Positions 1-10,189 of a stretch of 64,000 nucleotides of DNA are shown here, piece by piece (within the stretch, counting starts at the first letter, position 1; every line of letters starts with the position of its first letter). The notes beneath the pieces were generated by a model. The model was given only the letters and a program-made list of their open reading frames with translations, made no database searches and was not told the DNA's origin. The position numbers were made by a program, and so were the translations under genes. Source of the DNA: Watersipora subatra (Eukaryota; Bryozoa; Gymnolaemata; Cheilostomatida; Watersiporidae); the NCBI RefSeq assembly GCF_963576615.1, contig NC_088712.1, positions 54,789,114 through 54,853,113 of the forward strand, written 5' to 3'.

Positions 1-310
1 CAACTAAAAATCATAGCTGGTTCAACTGACTATGGCTGGCTCTAACTCAAGCCATGTTGTACATAGTTACCAGTCTGCTGTCATCATAGTTATTAGCGGA
101 GTCACAATATAAAATATTAATTAGAGGAATTTGTTTCTTGAGACTACACATTCTTTTCTTGTGAGCTAATATCTTACAGCAACTTTTTCTACTTGTCCCT
201 ATTTTCTCTCTCCAAAATGAATCTCCACACGAACATCTTACAAATCGAAAATAAAATTTCTCCAAACATACACTAAGTAGTCTGAGTGGAGAATATGTTT
301 AATCATTTAC

Positions 311-484
311 CTGGGATGTGAACCGAAGACCTCTGGGTGTAAGTCTACCAGACCAACTTTGTCATCTTTAAACCTCGATAAGGTGCTGACCCAGCTTTGA
401 AGGTTAACATGAGGATGTTTGGGGGGATGTGAAAGCTCCCGTTTGCATATAACTTTAGATTCTGTAATGCTTGGAGTTTGATCA
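311..484 (-). CDS. MRPL4: MRPL4 (uL4m) internal exon, partial gene
   Basis: Read on the minus strand this exon encodes a segment containing LQSWVSTLSRFKDDKVGLVD followed by LHPEVFGSHPR. It matches the N-terminal part of mitochondrial ribosomal protein L4 (human: VQAWVESL, RVGLADLHPDVF), a protein of the large mitoribosomal subunit. The exon ends in a good donor: the coding sequence CCC AG is followed by GTAAAT at 310-305, leaving a split Arg codon. The upstream boundary is less certain. I chose an AACAG acceptor just before 484, but coding similarity fades before that point. The next exon, expected to encode the LDILHQVAMWQ-like region, is not in positions 1-310 and must lie left of the window. 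The transit-peptide exons should lie to the right, but I could not identify them. The match is from remembered family motifs, not a search. Confidence 0.7.
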
Positions 485-844
485 CTGTTCAGCTCCAACT
501 CTTCAAATTTGATTGCAATGATTTGACAAAAGTACAAAAAATGACAAAACAACATTTTGACAAAAATATAAAAAGTAGTAAAACCTCCACATACAAAATC
601 AATTCGTTCAGAGATCTGCTTCCAGCGTGTTATAACCATCGTATGCTAGTGCCCACAATTCCTCCTTATTATATACTGTAGGTAATTATACATATCATTA
701 AAACAAATACATTACGTAAAACTATATACAAAATAGAAAAAGCTAAATTATATCTTGAAACAAAAGTAATCAATAAAAAGAGGTTTTATTATTACAGCCT
801 TAAAGACAAGTGGAAGGAAGATCAGGGCAATATATAGAGATGTT
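485..844. other. Non-coding, presumed MRPL4 intron
   Basis: This AT-rich stretch lies between the MRPL4 exon and the 50-bp tandem array. Open frames run through it on both strands, but none shows family similarity or splice-bounded coding character. The missing 5' exon of MRPL4 may lie in or beyond it. Confidence 0.4.
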
Positions 845-1291
845 GATAGTGATATGCAATGTAACTTACTCTAACATAGATTAGGCAAGGAGCTGATAGT
901 GATATGCAATGTAACTTACTCTAACATAGATTAGGCAAGGAGCTGATAGTGATATGCAATGTAACTTACTCTAACATAGATTAGGCAATGAGCTGATAGT
1001 GATATGCAATGTAACTTACTCTAACATAGATTAGGCAAGGAGCTGATAGTGATATGCGATGTAACTTACTCCAACATAGATTAGGCAAGGAGCTGATAGT
1101 GATATGCAATGTAACTTACTCTAACATAGATTAGGCAAGGAGCTGATAGTGATATGCAATGTAACTTACTCTAACATAGATTAGGCAAGGAGGTGATACT
1201 GATATGCGATGTAACTTACTCTAACATAGATTAGGCAAGGAGCTGATAGTTATATGCAATGTAACTTACTCTAACATAGATCAGGCAAGGA
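845..1291. repeat. 50-bp tandem array, nine copies
   Basis: Nine head-to-tail copies of a 50-bp unit start at 845, 895, 945, 995, 1045, 1095, 1145, 1195 and 1245. The unit begins GATAGTGATATGCAATGTAA and ends ATTAGGCAAGGAGCT. Copies differ at only a few positions (for example CGATG for CAATG in the fifth and eighth), which points to recent expansion or homogenisation. The array may sit in the 5' part of the MRPL4 gene. It encodes no continuous open frame. Confidence 0.95.
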
Positions 1292-2039
1292 TTAAATCAA
1301 CTCGCCTTCATATTTCTATTTTGTTACACTTAACGTTTACTTACATCAACTGCTTCACTTTCATCTACTAAACTAGAGCGTTTTGAAGAGCTTTTAATGT
1401 AGGCCAACTGTATTAAGAACTACTTTAGGATTTTATCCAGTATTTGCTCTAATTTCACATTATACACTGGGGGTGAAGTGATCTTAAGTAGAGATTCAAC
1501 TGCGTTTTGAGAAGCAGTTTAAAACCAGAAAACAAACATTTTTGCAAGATTTTGTTTTAGGATACACAGTAATGACCAGATTCTAGCAATTGCACCAAAT
1601 GTTACCTTTCACCATTACGTTAATGTGTATGCATCTAATTCCACATCTTAATTTGGTGCCTAAAAACATAAGCATTAACACGCTAATGCAAAGCCATAGA
1701 TCTATATACATACCAATTTCAGGTACACGTGTCTCTGTTGTACTAGATAAACATCGAAGGAAAGATCTGTGAAATGAAGCCTAAAAAACACGATCAGATC
1801 AACAACCACAGAATGGCCACGTCAGAAGATGTTAATAATATGTTAAAAATACTCTTAAATTTCTTGAACTGCAAGTAACGGAGCGGCTATTAGTTCTCAA
1901 AAATACTTCATGATTATTATAACAAATTTACATCAAAATAAATTCACGTGTGCCCAACTTGCTTGCCAAGATCAACGCCAAATAAATTTATAAACTTGCA
2001 CAATAGAAAGTTTAACTGAAATTGACACAAAGAGACTTC
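1292..2039. other. Non-coding AT-rich sequence
   Basis: I see no exon with conserved coding character, no tandem structure and no transposon ends here. A 60-codon open frame at 1590-1772 has no recognisable similarity. Confidence 0.4.
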
Positions 2040-2043
2040 TTAA

Positions 2044-4275
2044 AGATGTGGTTGCGTCAAAAAATTCGATTTAATGAAATTAAGACCCATAAAAGGCTAA
2101 AACATCAGCTACAATTTGATGCCATTTTTGCCTTTGTAGACCAACCCTGTCCAGAGATATATGCGTTTGAATGAGGCCCTCTTTTAAAAAGCGCACGTTC
2201 CAGCGGGTGCTTATTTCGTGACGTCACAAGCAATATATCTGAAAAGAAACCACGAGCGATAAATATGATGTCGCTCCCTTAGCATATCATCAGCGCGAAA
2301 TTTTTATATAGGCCGTAATAAATGTTATCACTCATAAAACATGTTGTCTGTGATCTCAAATTTAGGGATTTTACTCTATTATTAAATCGCATGGACATCG
2401 ATATTTACTAAATTAATTAACATTGTTACTTTAATGAATTACTCGATCGACACGTTTTATTGGCGAACAACATACATGTAATAATGTTATTGTAAAATTG
2501 CTGTAAAGTTACCGCGAAGGTGACTCCGAGTTTTCTTGGCATCAGGTAGTTAAAGTTCTACGGAAGAAGCTCGGAGAATGGAGGTAAATTTATCTTTTAC
2601 TTTGAGTCTCCTATAGAGTTTCCTGTTGAGTTTACATTCAGATTATATTTCCCTGTTTGAGGCTACAATGTAATTTCCTGCGCGTGCGAGATACGTGTAT
2701 GTACAGTAAATTCTTGACGGCTTCTTTTTAATCTTTAGCATCTAGCTATACAATGGCTTAGATTGATGAATATACTAAAGGTAATATTTTAGTACTCATT
2801 AATACATGTACTAATTAATAAAATTGTAACTTTTTGCTATCACTAATCATCGTTTTATATTTTTTTATCAGTTCACCTAGCTACATTTGTTTCAAACTGT
2901 CTGTGGTAGGCTTTATCTAGTAAATTAGATTTATGATTTGACTTTAGATGTTCACTTTTCACTTGTAGAAAGTGAAGAAAATCGATTGATCAATGCAAAT
3001 CTTTAATTTCTAGAACCAAAGCTTCGAATCGTTGGCTTTGCATACTTGTGCCTTTGTTAAACGTTTATTCGTTTTTAAAATTACACTCGCAATCTATTTA
3101 ACTCCCAATTTGAAAGCTTTCAATAGATACGCTTTAGAATGACATATCTATGAATGACATATATTTATTGCATTTGTTTTACTGATTACAATATGTTTAT
3201 GTCCGTCCCACCAGCCGAAGAAGCTTTGTAAGTGTGGAAACTGCCATAAAGGGAAAAGAGAGACTTGAATGTGTGCTGCATAAACCATGATGTTTTGTTT
3301 GAGTTTGTTGCAGTAGATGAATTTGTCTTATTGTATCAGCTAAAACTATGTGAGTGGCCATGACTTGATGAATATTTTTAATAAAAGCTTTATGCCGAGA
3401 TGAAAATATTTTTGCTTGTAAAAATTATATAATAAAATAATATTATTGAAGATAATGCAAAACATGATTTGCAGAATATTGTAGTGAATTGGATATGGTA
3501 TATGGATGTCCGCATAACTGGAGAATGTGAGTTCAAATCCAGTTTGCAGCAGACTTCTCATCCTTAAAACTCTATCCCTATCTATATTCTTTTCAAAGAC
3601 GCGGCTTGCTTATTTCACTTCGGTAGTATTCGGTAAGAATACTACTAGTAAGAAACTAGTACGTAGACAGTGTAGGCAATGATATACAGCCCCGCCCCAA
3701 GGATAGGCGACGGACATAATGTGGGCGGGACTTATGGGAGGCTGTATATCGTTAGTATGGGTAGCTGCGCAACTGTGCTGATACAAAGACCTCGTTCTAC
3801 ATAGTTAGCTTGACAGAATTACCGTAGACCGGTAGAATTGGTAGTCGGTACCCAAATGTTTACACAACATTTGGAGAAAGTGAGTAGAACAAATTTTCAA
3901 TTTTCGTTATTTGAGGCCTTTGAAACATTCATAATAATGCATCTGTAGCTGGATTTAAAATTTTATTCTAGCCAACATGAGCAAATACAAAATAAGATAT
4001 ATGCCAATAGAGCCGCGTAAGACTAGACTTTTATCGCAAATAGCCGATGTGAATACAAGGGATAGAGACAGGTTGTATAACGCGTGACATCATTTTGGGC
4101 AAGTCTGGGCACGTTTTTGTGGCCTGAGCGTTTTTACCGCGATCAGACCTTTTCGATTTTAATCTTCAAATATCTTGGCAATGAGATCGCGTAACACAAC
4201 AAACAACATATCAACTGATAGAGAAAAAAAAATGCTTTCTTTTAAGATCAACTCAAATTTGACGCAACCACATCT
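2044..4275. mobile_element. TTAA-flanked inverted-repeat element, 2.2 kb
   Basis: The left end AGATGTGGTTGCGTCAAA (2044-2061) is repeated exactly in inverse orientation at the right end (4258-4275), and both ends are bordered by TTAA (2040-2043 and 4276-4279). TTAA target duplications are typical of piggyBac-like and Kolobok-like DNA transposons. No transposase frame is visible, so the element is probably non-autonomous. It contains a short cysteine-rich ORF near 3215, an AATAAA-like signal near 3380 and a GC-rich hairpin near 3680-3755. Its right portion (about 4100-4260) resembles sequences at about 25090-25235 and 44255-44400. An alternative is that the two ends are chance relics of separate copies in opposite orientation. 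The 18-bp identity plus TTAA makes one element the better reading. Confidence 0.5.
3215..3268 (+). pseudogene. Short cysteine-rich ORF, P2X7-C-like motif
   Basis: After a polypyrimidine-AG (CCGTCCCACCAG ending at 3214) the sequence encodes PKKLCKCGNCHKGKRET and then a stop. The CKCGNC core resembles the zinc-cysteine motif of the P2X7 intracellular ('ballast') domain, which in invertebrates also occurs in many non-receptor proteins. After the stop, a second frame continues with VCCINHDVLFEF, as if one coding region had been broken by a frameshift. An ATGGAG followed by a GTAAAT donor at 2578-2583 is in the right phase to be a tiny upstream exon. Only the motif is seen; the domain assignment is inference and weak. 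The ORF lies inside the TTAA-flanked element. Confidence 0.25.
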
Positions 4276-4714
4276 TTAAATGCAAGAAATGGACTTTTCA
4301 CCAGCTTAAAAATTGCTGAGTGTGCTATTAGGCCTACCTATAGGCTGCAATCAGCCTGGTATAAAACCAAAGGCAGAGAATATTTTTTCAGTACATGCAG
4401 TTGAGCCGATTGCAGCAAGTGTGATGCTGTATCATTTACAAAACAGAGTAGTGAGGACAAACTGTACCAGTTACAGTTGCCATCTCAAAACTAATGCTGT
4501 TTGAGGCTTACTAAAAAAAATCATGTGTCCTACCCTCAGAAGTTTTGATGTAGCATTACAACACACATACAGTCAATTATTTCTATCATACATGTATGCT
4601 AACTCAAGACAAAAGAGTTTTTACAGATTTGTTACACACGCGCAAACAAAAAAATTTTTAAGAAGCATAATTATTTTGCAAAATTGGGAAAAAATTAAAA
4701 AAATAATCATCTAA

Positions 4715-5022
4715 ATCATGATTTGTTTTCGAAAAATAAATCATGATTTAAATCATTTGTTTTTTTTGTGCTGACCCTGTGGGATATTATGTAAATATCC
4801 GAGGCTTCCTAGTGATTAGCCGGTAACGTGGGACTAGCTTTCATGGAGGGCCAGGGCTGTGAAAAGCTGGCTTTTCACAGCCCTGGCCCTCCATGAAAGC
4901 CAGTCCCCTGTTACCGGCTAATCACTAGGAAGCCTCGGATATTTACATAATATCCCACAGGGTCAGCACAAAAAAACAAATGATTTAAATCATGATTTAT
5001 TTTTCAAAAACCAAATCATGAT
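4715..5022. repeat. 308-bp palindrome across the LTR/host junction
   Basis: Two arms of about 154 bp, 4715-4868 and 4869-5022, are nearly perfect reverse complements with no spacer (centre GAAAAGCTGGCTTTTC). Each arm holds roughly 90 bp of LTR 5' end, the GACCC target site and about 60 bp of the host flank with ATCATGATTT motifs. The right arm is therefore an inverted copy of the LTR start plus flanking host DNA, inserted inside the 5' LTR. The 3' LTR at 9714 lacks it. Confidence 0.9.
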
Positions 5023-5425
5023 CAGATGTCCGATGCTGGCTTTCATGGAAAGCCAGGGCTTTGAAAAGCTAGCTTTTCACAGCAAAGCCGAGGGACTAAC
5101 AGGTCTCGCTGTATAAACAGGCGTTAAGTAGATGCTTGGCAGAAGGCTCAGCAGGAGAGCACGTGAGCTGATCATCTGTATTGCAGTATTTCTACTGACA
5201 AGCAATTTGCCTTGCGGAAATCGGACGGGAGTCCATTGGTTAGTGGAGAGGCTGCTGATTGGGTTTGCCTACGGGTTGGCAGTAGACACTGTCGTGAGAT
5301 CAGTGACAGTATTCTGCTGTGGGTGTGTATCGCCGCGGTGGTAAAGGCTGGTGGCAAAGGGGAGATTGGTGTGTCATCGTAGCAGCTTGGTACTGTGCAG
5401 CAAAATCTTTGTTATATTGCCCACA
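4778..5425 (+). repeat. 5' LTR of the plus-strand retrotransposon
   Basis: It aligns with the LTR at 9714-10184 through shared blocks such as GTGATTAGCCGGTAAC, TGAGCTGATCATCTGTATTG and TGTGTCATCGTAGCAGCTTG. It is longer than its partner because an inverted duplication fills 4869-5022. TATAAA at 5113-5118 (ctgTATAAAcagg) is a plausible element promoter. Confidence 0.85.
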
Positions 5426-5474
5426 AGCTGTTTCAGCCTTTGTCAAGGATTTCGAAGCCGAGTAGCGCACTTAG

Positions 5475-5981
5475 TTGGCGACCGTGCCTGAGGGTATGGC
5501 GCCAGGGAGCAAGGGCACTGGTCCTCCCCCTGATGGTCAGAAGGGCCCGAAGCCAGCAACTGCTGATGCTGGTTCTTCAGGAGTAGGTGCACAGACACTT
5601 GCTTCGATGGGGATAGATGCTGGTGTTTTGACCAGTATTCTCAATCAGGCTCGTGGGCCGATTTCAAATCGGCTGAGCCGGCAGTTGCCCCAGTTCACCA
5701 GTGATGGGCCAGTGGAGGTGTCTGCGTGGATCGCTGACAATGAGCGATTCTGTGCTCTGGGAAGAGTTGCGCTAGTAGAACTTTTTCTATATATGCTGCA
5801 AGGCGGGGCTGCTCGGCTATATAGCCGTATGATGGTAGGAGAGGCCTCCAGCTGGAAGGTTGTGAAGGCTGCACTGGTAGCCAAGTATGCTATGCCTCGA
5901 CAGGAAGCATGGCGACAATTTGTCAACTGCCAGTTTGGCACTGGCGATACAGTTGACGTTTATTTGGATCGTTTGGAGTGA
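5475..5981 (+). pseudogene. gag-like ORF of the LTR element
   Basis: A 168-codon frame begins with a Pro/Gly/Lys-rich low-complexity region (residues 1-35). A capsid-like segment follows, containing AARLYSRMM and WRQFVNCQF near residues 110-155. This pattern is common to gag proteins of gypsy-like elements. The frame stops just after YLDRLE. Downstream, at about 6333-6375, another frame carries a zinc-knuckle remnant, CFRFGSTEHLVASC, in which the second cysteine of CX2CX4HX4C is Phe. Gag is therefore split and mutated. Assignment rests on position after the 5' LTR plus this motif. Confidence 0.6.
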
Positions 5982-6615
5982 TTCGGGAAGAGACTGGAGA
6001 TGTTCTCGGATGATCTTGGCTTTTGAGTCATGTTTTACAAAAGGCTTTCATCTTCCGTTATGAGTGGGCCATTGTGCACGAACATGCATACACGGCCGAT
6101 TTTGGGTCAGTGCTGGCTCGTGTGTGAGATTGCTTGGTTTCGTGGAAAGCTGGGGAAGCTCGCTCTCGTAGGGACTCGACAAGAGGTCTCGCTACTGCTT
6201 CCAAGCAGCAGGAAAGCAGTTCTGGCTGTTTTCGTTGGGGTGGAATTCACCGTGTAAAAGCCTGTTAACAAAACAGACTTGGGTGTAAGAAGGCCGCAGG
6301 AAAGAAGTCAACAGAAACTTCTGCCAAAAGAGGTTGCTTCAGGTTTGGCAGCACTGAGCACCTTGTCGCTAGCTGTTCTAGACAGCGAGCTCGTGATGAC
6401 TTAGCTGCAGGGTCTGCCATTGGTGGATCGAGTTTTCACAAGGAGGGCACAGACAGGGGCGGCGCGTCCTCTTCAATGGAAACGGAGTAGCACGAATTGG
6501 TACATGCGTGCGGTCGGACAGTTTGGTACTGTCTGGGGCAACTGGTAGGGCTATGTACAGTAGTCATATGCCAGTTGTTTGGGCCGTTTTCAATGGTCGT
6601 TGTTTCATGTGACCC

Positions 6616-6900
6616 GTAGACACAGGAAGCGAGCGGACAATGGTGAGTCTTCCTATTAGACCAGACCAGTCTTTGTTAACGGCCGATGGCAAAGTTTCTC
6701 ACATGAGAGGCCGATGTCGAGTCATTATTGGTTTGCATGGACACTATTTTCGTGTTACTGCGCCAGTAATGAGTGAGTTAAAGAATCTCGAGGTCGACTG
6801 CCTTCTTGGCGGTGATGTCATCGATCATATGGATGGTGTTACTGTTGGGAGAGGTGTAGAATCGAAATACAGTGTCCTGTGGATGAAACCTCATCGAGAA
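6616..6900 (+). pseudogene. Retrotransposon aspartic protease remnant
   Basis: The frame reads VDTGSERTMVSLPI just after a stop codon at 6610-6612, so the DTGS active-site motif of a retropepsin is kept while the upstream connection is broken. Downstream, LKNLEVDCLLGGDVIDH resembles the C-terminal part of the protease fold (the LLGxD motif). The open frame continues to 7284 without clear domain identity. It lies between the gag remnant and the reverse transcriptase. Confidence 0.65.
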
Positions 6901-7112
6901 GGATGCTGTGGGGTTTCTCGAAGAGAGCCCCCTGTTAGTACAGCCAGCAAGGCTGTGGATGACTCTGGGTCATCAACCTGCAGCAGTACGGGCCTTCTGC
7001 GGGTTGAGGACACAGATTTTATCACCGAGTTTGCCAAAGGTCACTGGAATGTTAGTTGGTGGCGGTCTGGGAAGCTGTCTCACGGGCTCCAGACCAGGAT
7101 CTCTGAGTATAA

Positions 7113-7600
7113 ATGTACTCAAGTACCTCAGGTGCAAGAGTGCTGTTGCACCGAACTAGAGAGCTGGATCTCGAAAGGCTGGCTGAAGCGGTGGCACGGG
7201 CATGTAGAAGGCAGCATTCCACCGCTGGCTGTGATTCAGCCGACGAAAGAAAAGTGCCCCCAGTCATGGATTATCGTGAGCTGAATGCATTTGTCGAATG
7301 TCATACTGGTGATGACATGGTGGCGGTGTGCGCTGATAAGATTAGGAAAAGGCGGCAGCTGCGGAGCGAGCTGAAGGGGGCAGACCTCAAGCCCGTATAC
7401 CTGCAGATCCACATTTCCAAGGACCTGTGGAAGTACCAGGTCATGAGGTACAAGGGCGTGCACTATGCCTTAACTCGACTGGGTTTTGGTGTCATGTGCA
7501 CCAAGGATTACGACCTCAATTTTTAAAAAAGTTCTGTCATTGGACGAACGTGTTCATTGTGGTACTGATCACTATATTAATGACATAGTAGTTTAGGAGT
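7113..7600 (+). pseudogene. Reverse transcriptase remnant
   Basis: The frame 7113-7526 holds VMDYRELNAF and DLKPVYLQIHISKDLWKYQV, then ALTRLGFGVM. These are recognisable RT blocks: the DLxxAYLQI catalytic block has Pro-Val in place of the usual Ala, and the LPFG-like block is altered. After a frameshift, a segment near 7555-7590 reads HYINDIVV, where the YxDD box has become YIND. The missing catalytic Asp and the stops show decay. Confidence 0.7.
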
Positions 7601-7807
7601 CCGTACTGAGTGCTCAAGGGTTGAGATATCACTTGGCTAGGTATGGGCTTGAGACAGAGGAGCCTGAGGCCTCCGATGGAGGCCGGTTGCTGGGTGTTGC
7701 TTTGCAAAAATATTTCAGCGAGCATCTGCAGATGTCGAGGGGAACAGCTCTTTTTGTGTACAATTTTGAGCCGTCAGCGCTCATGAAGAGGGAGCTGTTT
7801 TTGATAT

Positions 7808-8536
7808 GTGGCCGGCCACTACCCTGTAGCAGGGTGGCTGCGCCCACAGATCAGTTTCTTAAAACAGCTGTGCTGCAGTGGAGCTTGGGACTCTCCTGTC
7901 GAGAAAACAGTCGGCAGACTGGCTGGTGAGCTCTTGGCAAAAGCCCGCCGTGAGGACCCAGTCAAAGGAGCTTGGAAGGTGAACCCTTGTGGTTCTGTTA
8001 CAGTGTGGACTGATGCAAGCTCGCTTGGCATAGGCGTGGCCTTGGAGGTTGATGGCAACATTGTGGAGAATGCTTCATGGCTCCGAAAAAAGTCGGATCA
8101 TCAGCACATAAATGTTGTTGAATTGGAGGCAGTTGGTCGGGAGATCAATTGGGCAATTGCGTGGGAGTTCAAAGCTTTCACGTTGGCCATTGATTCGCTT
8201 GCAGTTGTTAACTGGTTGACCAACACTATTGATAGACGAAACTGCGTCCGAACAAAGGGTGTTGCGGAGATGCTTGTGAAGCGTCGTTTAAGGGTGATCC
8301 GTGACACTATAGCCGAGTATGAACCAGCAGTGTCTGTTTACTTTGTTCTTTCTGTAGAGAATAAAGCTGATGAAATGACCAGGGTACCAAGGCATTGGCT
8401 AAAGCACCAAGAGGCTGACTGTACAACAACAGAGGTGTCAGCTGCAATTGTCAGCGGCGAAAGTCTTGAAGACGCCATTTGGGCAGCGCATTTGCCACAC
8501 CATCTGGAAGTTGGCAGGACGCTTTACCTCGCATGA
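7808..8536 (+). pseudogene. RNase H domain ORF of the LTR element
   Basis: The 242-codon frame contains VTVWTDASSLGIGVALEVDG (first catalytic Asp), then NVVELEAVGREINWA (Glu), and later FTLAIDSLAVVNWL (second Asp) with VENKADEMTR (last Asp). The RNase H catalytic carboxylates are thus still visible, making this the best preserved part of the element. It follows the RT remnant directly and is followed by a broken integrase. Confidence 0.75.
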
Positions 8537-8649
8537 CAGATTCGAAAAGATCTGTGATGGGAACAGGTGAAGACTAACCTGGCTGGGTGTGAGGCCGCCA
8601 GCGCATTGACCCTGCACTGCGGGGCTAGAGTATTGCGGTCGTTGGAAAC

Positions 8650-9093
8650 TTGGCTGTAGAGGAGAATTGGTGCCGAGTTGTTATTTATGTGACTCATTAT
8701 GGTGACAGTCCTTTTCTGTCAATGGTGGACTGTGGCCCGTCGCGGTTTGCCATCTGGTGTAGGCTGAAAACTGAGTCTGCAGCCCAGATAGTGACTCAGC
8801 TGTGTAGCAACATGGTTGAGCGTGGGCTGTGTTATGAGTTGTTGCTGGACAACTCAGCGGCGTTCAGGTCAGCAGCTGTTCATCAGTTTGGTGACAGGTG
8901 GGAAATTTCTCGTCGTTTTCGAGCAGCCTACGTCCCTAGCGGTAATGGAATAGTTGAGAGAAATCATCAGACAATCAAGAGAATTGCCGAAAGGGGTGAG
9001 ATCACCCCAGAGGAGGCGACTTTTTGGCATAATGTAACGTCTCGGAAAGAGACGGAGGAGACTTCTGTTCTTATGAACGTGCTATTTCGATAA
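8650..9093 (+). pseudogene. Integrase core remnant
   Basis: The frame contains FLSMVDCGPSRFAIW (first Asp of the DDE core), ELLLDNSAAFRS (second Asp, in the position of the usual TDxGxxF) and YVPSGNGIVERNHQTIKRIA (the Glu within GxVERxxxxIK). The zinc-binding N-terminal part is not evident. The frame ends at a stop at 9091-9093, and a continuing C-terminal segment appears in other frames to about 9360. Confidence 0.7.
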
Positions 9094-9369
9094 CAATGGC
9101 GGGTGCTTTTTGATATCAACAGTAAGGCATCTGAGGAAGATGTCGAAAGCTGTTTTAGTGTAGGTGATGAGGTGTGAGTGAAACCATACCCCCCATCTTG
9201 CACAAAACAGTGGACGCTAAGTCAAGTTACTAGCATTGTCTCTAAGCACACAGTGTGTGTGGATAACATGCCTAGGCATGTAAGGGATGTCAGGCGACGG
9301 CGCTATGGCAACGACAAGGGTACTGGCCATGTTAGCCATGGACTTGTCAGTGACATTTGACCTAGATCA

Positions 9370-9690
9370 TTGGGTTTAGGTGGCAACCACTTTCCGGAGG
9401 CGGATGCCGTCAATATGCCGCCGGTGGAGCTGGCTATTGACCCTGTATTGCCTGTTGGGCCTCTAAGTGAGGCCGATGAGGAGGCAGCAGCGACTCAGGG
9501 AGGCGACGGAGCGCAGCTGCCAGCTGAGGAAGTCAAATCTACGGCTAATGCACACAGGCCAGCGGTCGAAGCAGACAGACTGCCTGAGCAGCCTGAACCG
9601 CCTAGACGATCGCAGCGTTTGCGACGGCGTCCTGGGTATTTGGATGACTATGAGTGCTATTCACTCGAGACCAATGCATCTTTCTTGTGA
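9370..9690 (+). pseudogene. C-terminal tail ORF of the LTR element
   Basis: An acidic and proline-rich frame ends with RRSQRLRRRPGYLDDYECYS just before the 3' LTR. Basic PxRSxRxRRxPxxLxDY tails of this kind close the pol polyprotein of many gypsy and other LTR elements after integrase. Its position 24 bp from the LTR supports this. Confidence 0.6.
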
Positions 9691-9713
9691 GCTTTGTAAG
9701 AAGCTGAGGAAAA

Positions 9714-10184
9714 TGTGGGATATTATGTAAATGTCCGAGGCTTCATAGTGATTAGCCGGTAACAGGGGACTGGCTTTCATGGAGAGCTAAGGCTGGCTTT
9801 CATGAAAAGCCAGGGCTTTAAAAAGCTAGCTTTTCACAGCAAAGCCGAGAAACTAACAGGTCTCACTATATAAGCAGGCATTAAACAGATGCTTGGCAGA
9901 AGGCTCAGCAGGAGAGCAAGTGAGCTGATCATCTGTATTGCAGTGCTTCTACTGACAAACAATTTGCCTTGCGGAGATCGGACTTGAGAGTCTATTGGGT
10001 AGCAGTGAGGCTGCTGATTTGGTTTGCCTATGGGTTGGCAGTAAGGACTGCTGAAAGATCGATGACAGCATTCTGCTGTGGGCGTGTATCGCTGTGGTTA
10101 TGAAGGCTGGTGGCAAAAGGGAGGTTGGTGTGTCATCGTAGCAGCTTGGTACTGCGCAGTAATATCCTTATTATATTGGTAACA
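9714..10184 (+). repeat. 3' LTR of the plus-strand retrotransposon
   Basis: It starts TGTGGGATATTATG after a purine-rich AAGCTGAGGAAAA tract (polypurine-tract position) and ends ATTGGTAACA, followed by the GACCC target copy. It preserves the original LTR layout without the inverted duplication of the 5' copy. Multiple point differences from the 5' LTR indicate an old insertion. Confidence 0.9.
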
Positions 10185-10189
10185 GACCC

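Larger units (their letters stand above)
4778..10184 (+). mobile_element. Degenerate LTR retrotransposon, plus strand
   Basis: Two related LTRs (4778-5425 and 9714-10184) begin TGTGGGATATTATG, end in CA and are bordered by the 5-bp target duplication GACCC (4773-4777 and 10185-10189). Between them, in order, are gag-like, protease-like, reverse transcriptase, RNase H, integrase-like and C-terminal coding remnants, all on the plus strand and broken by stops and frameshifts. The gag-PR-RT-RH-IN order fits the Ty3/gypsy group, although the RNase H and integrase segments are divergent and I would not name a clade. The element is non-functional as read. It sits between the MRPL4 side and the POLR2G gene. 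Confidence 0.9.

Noticed and set aside
5172..5344. Open frames on both strands in the 5' LTR
   Set aside because: They fall within the LTR, are not conserved as frames in the 3' LTR and have no motif.
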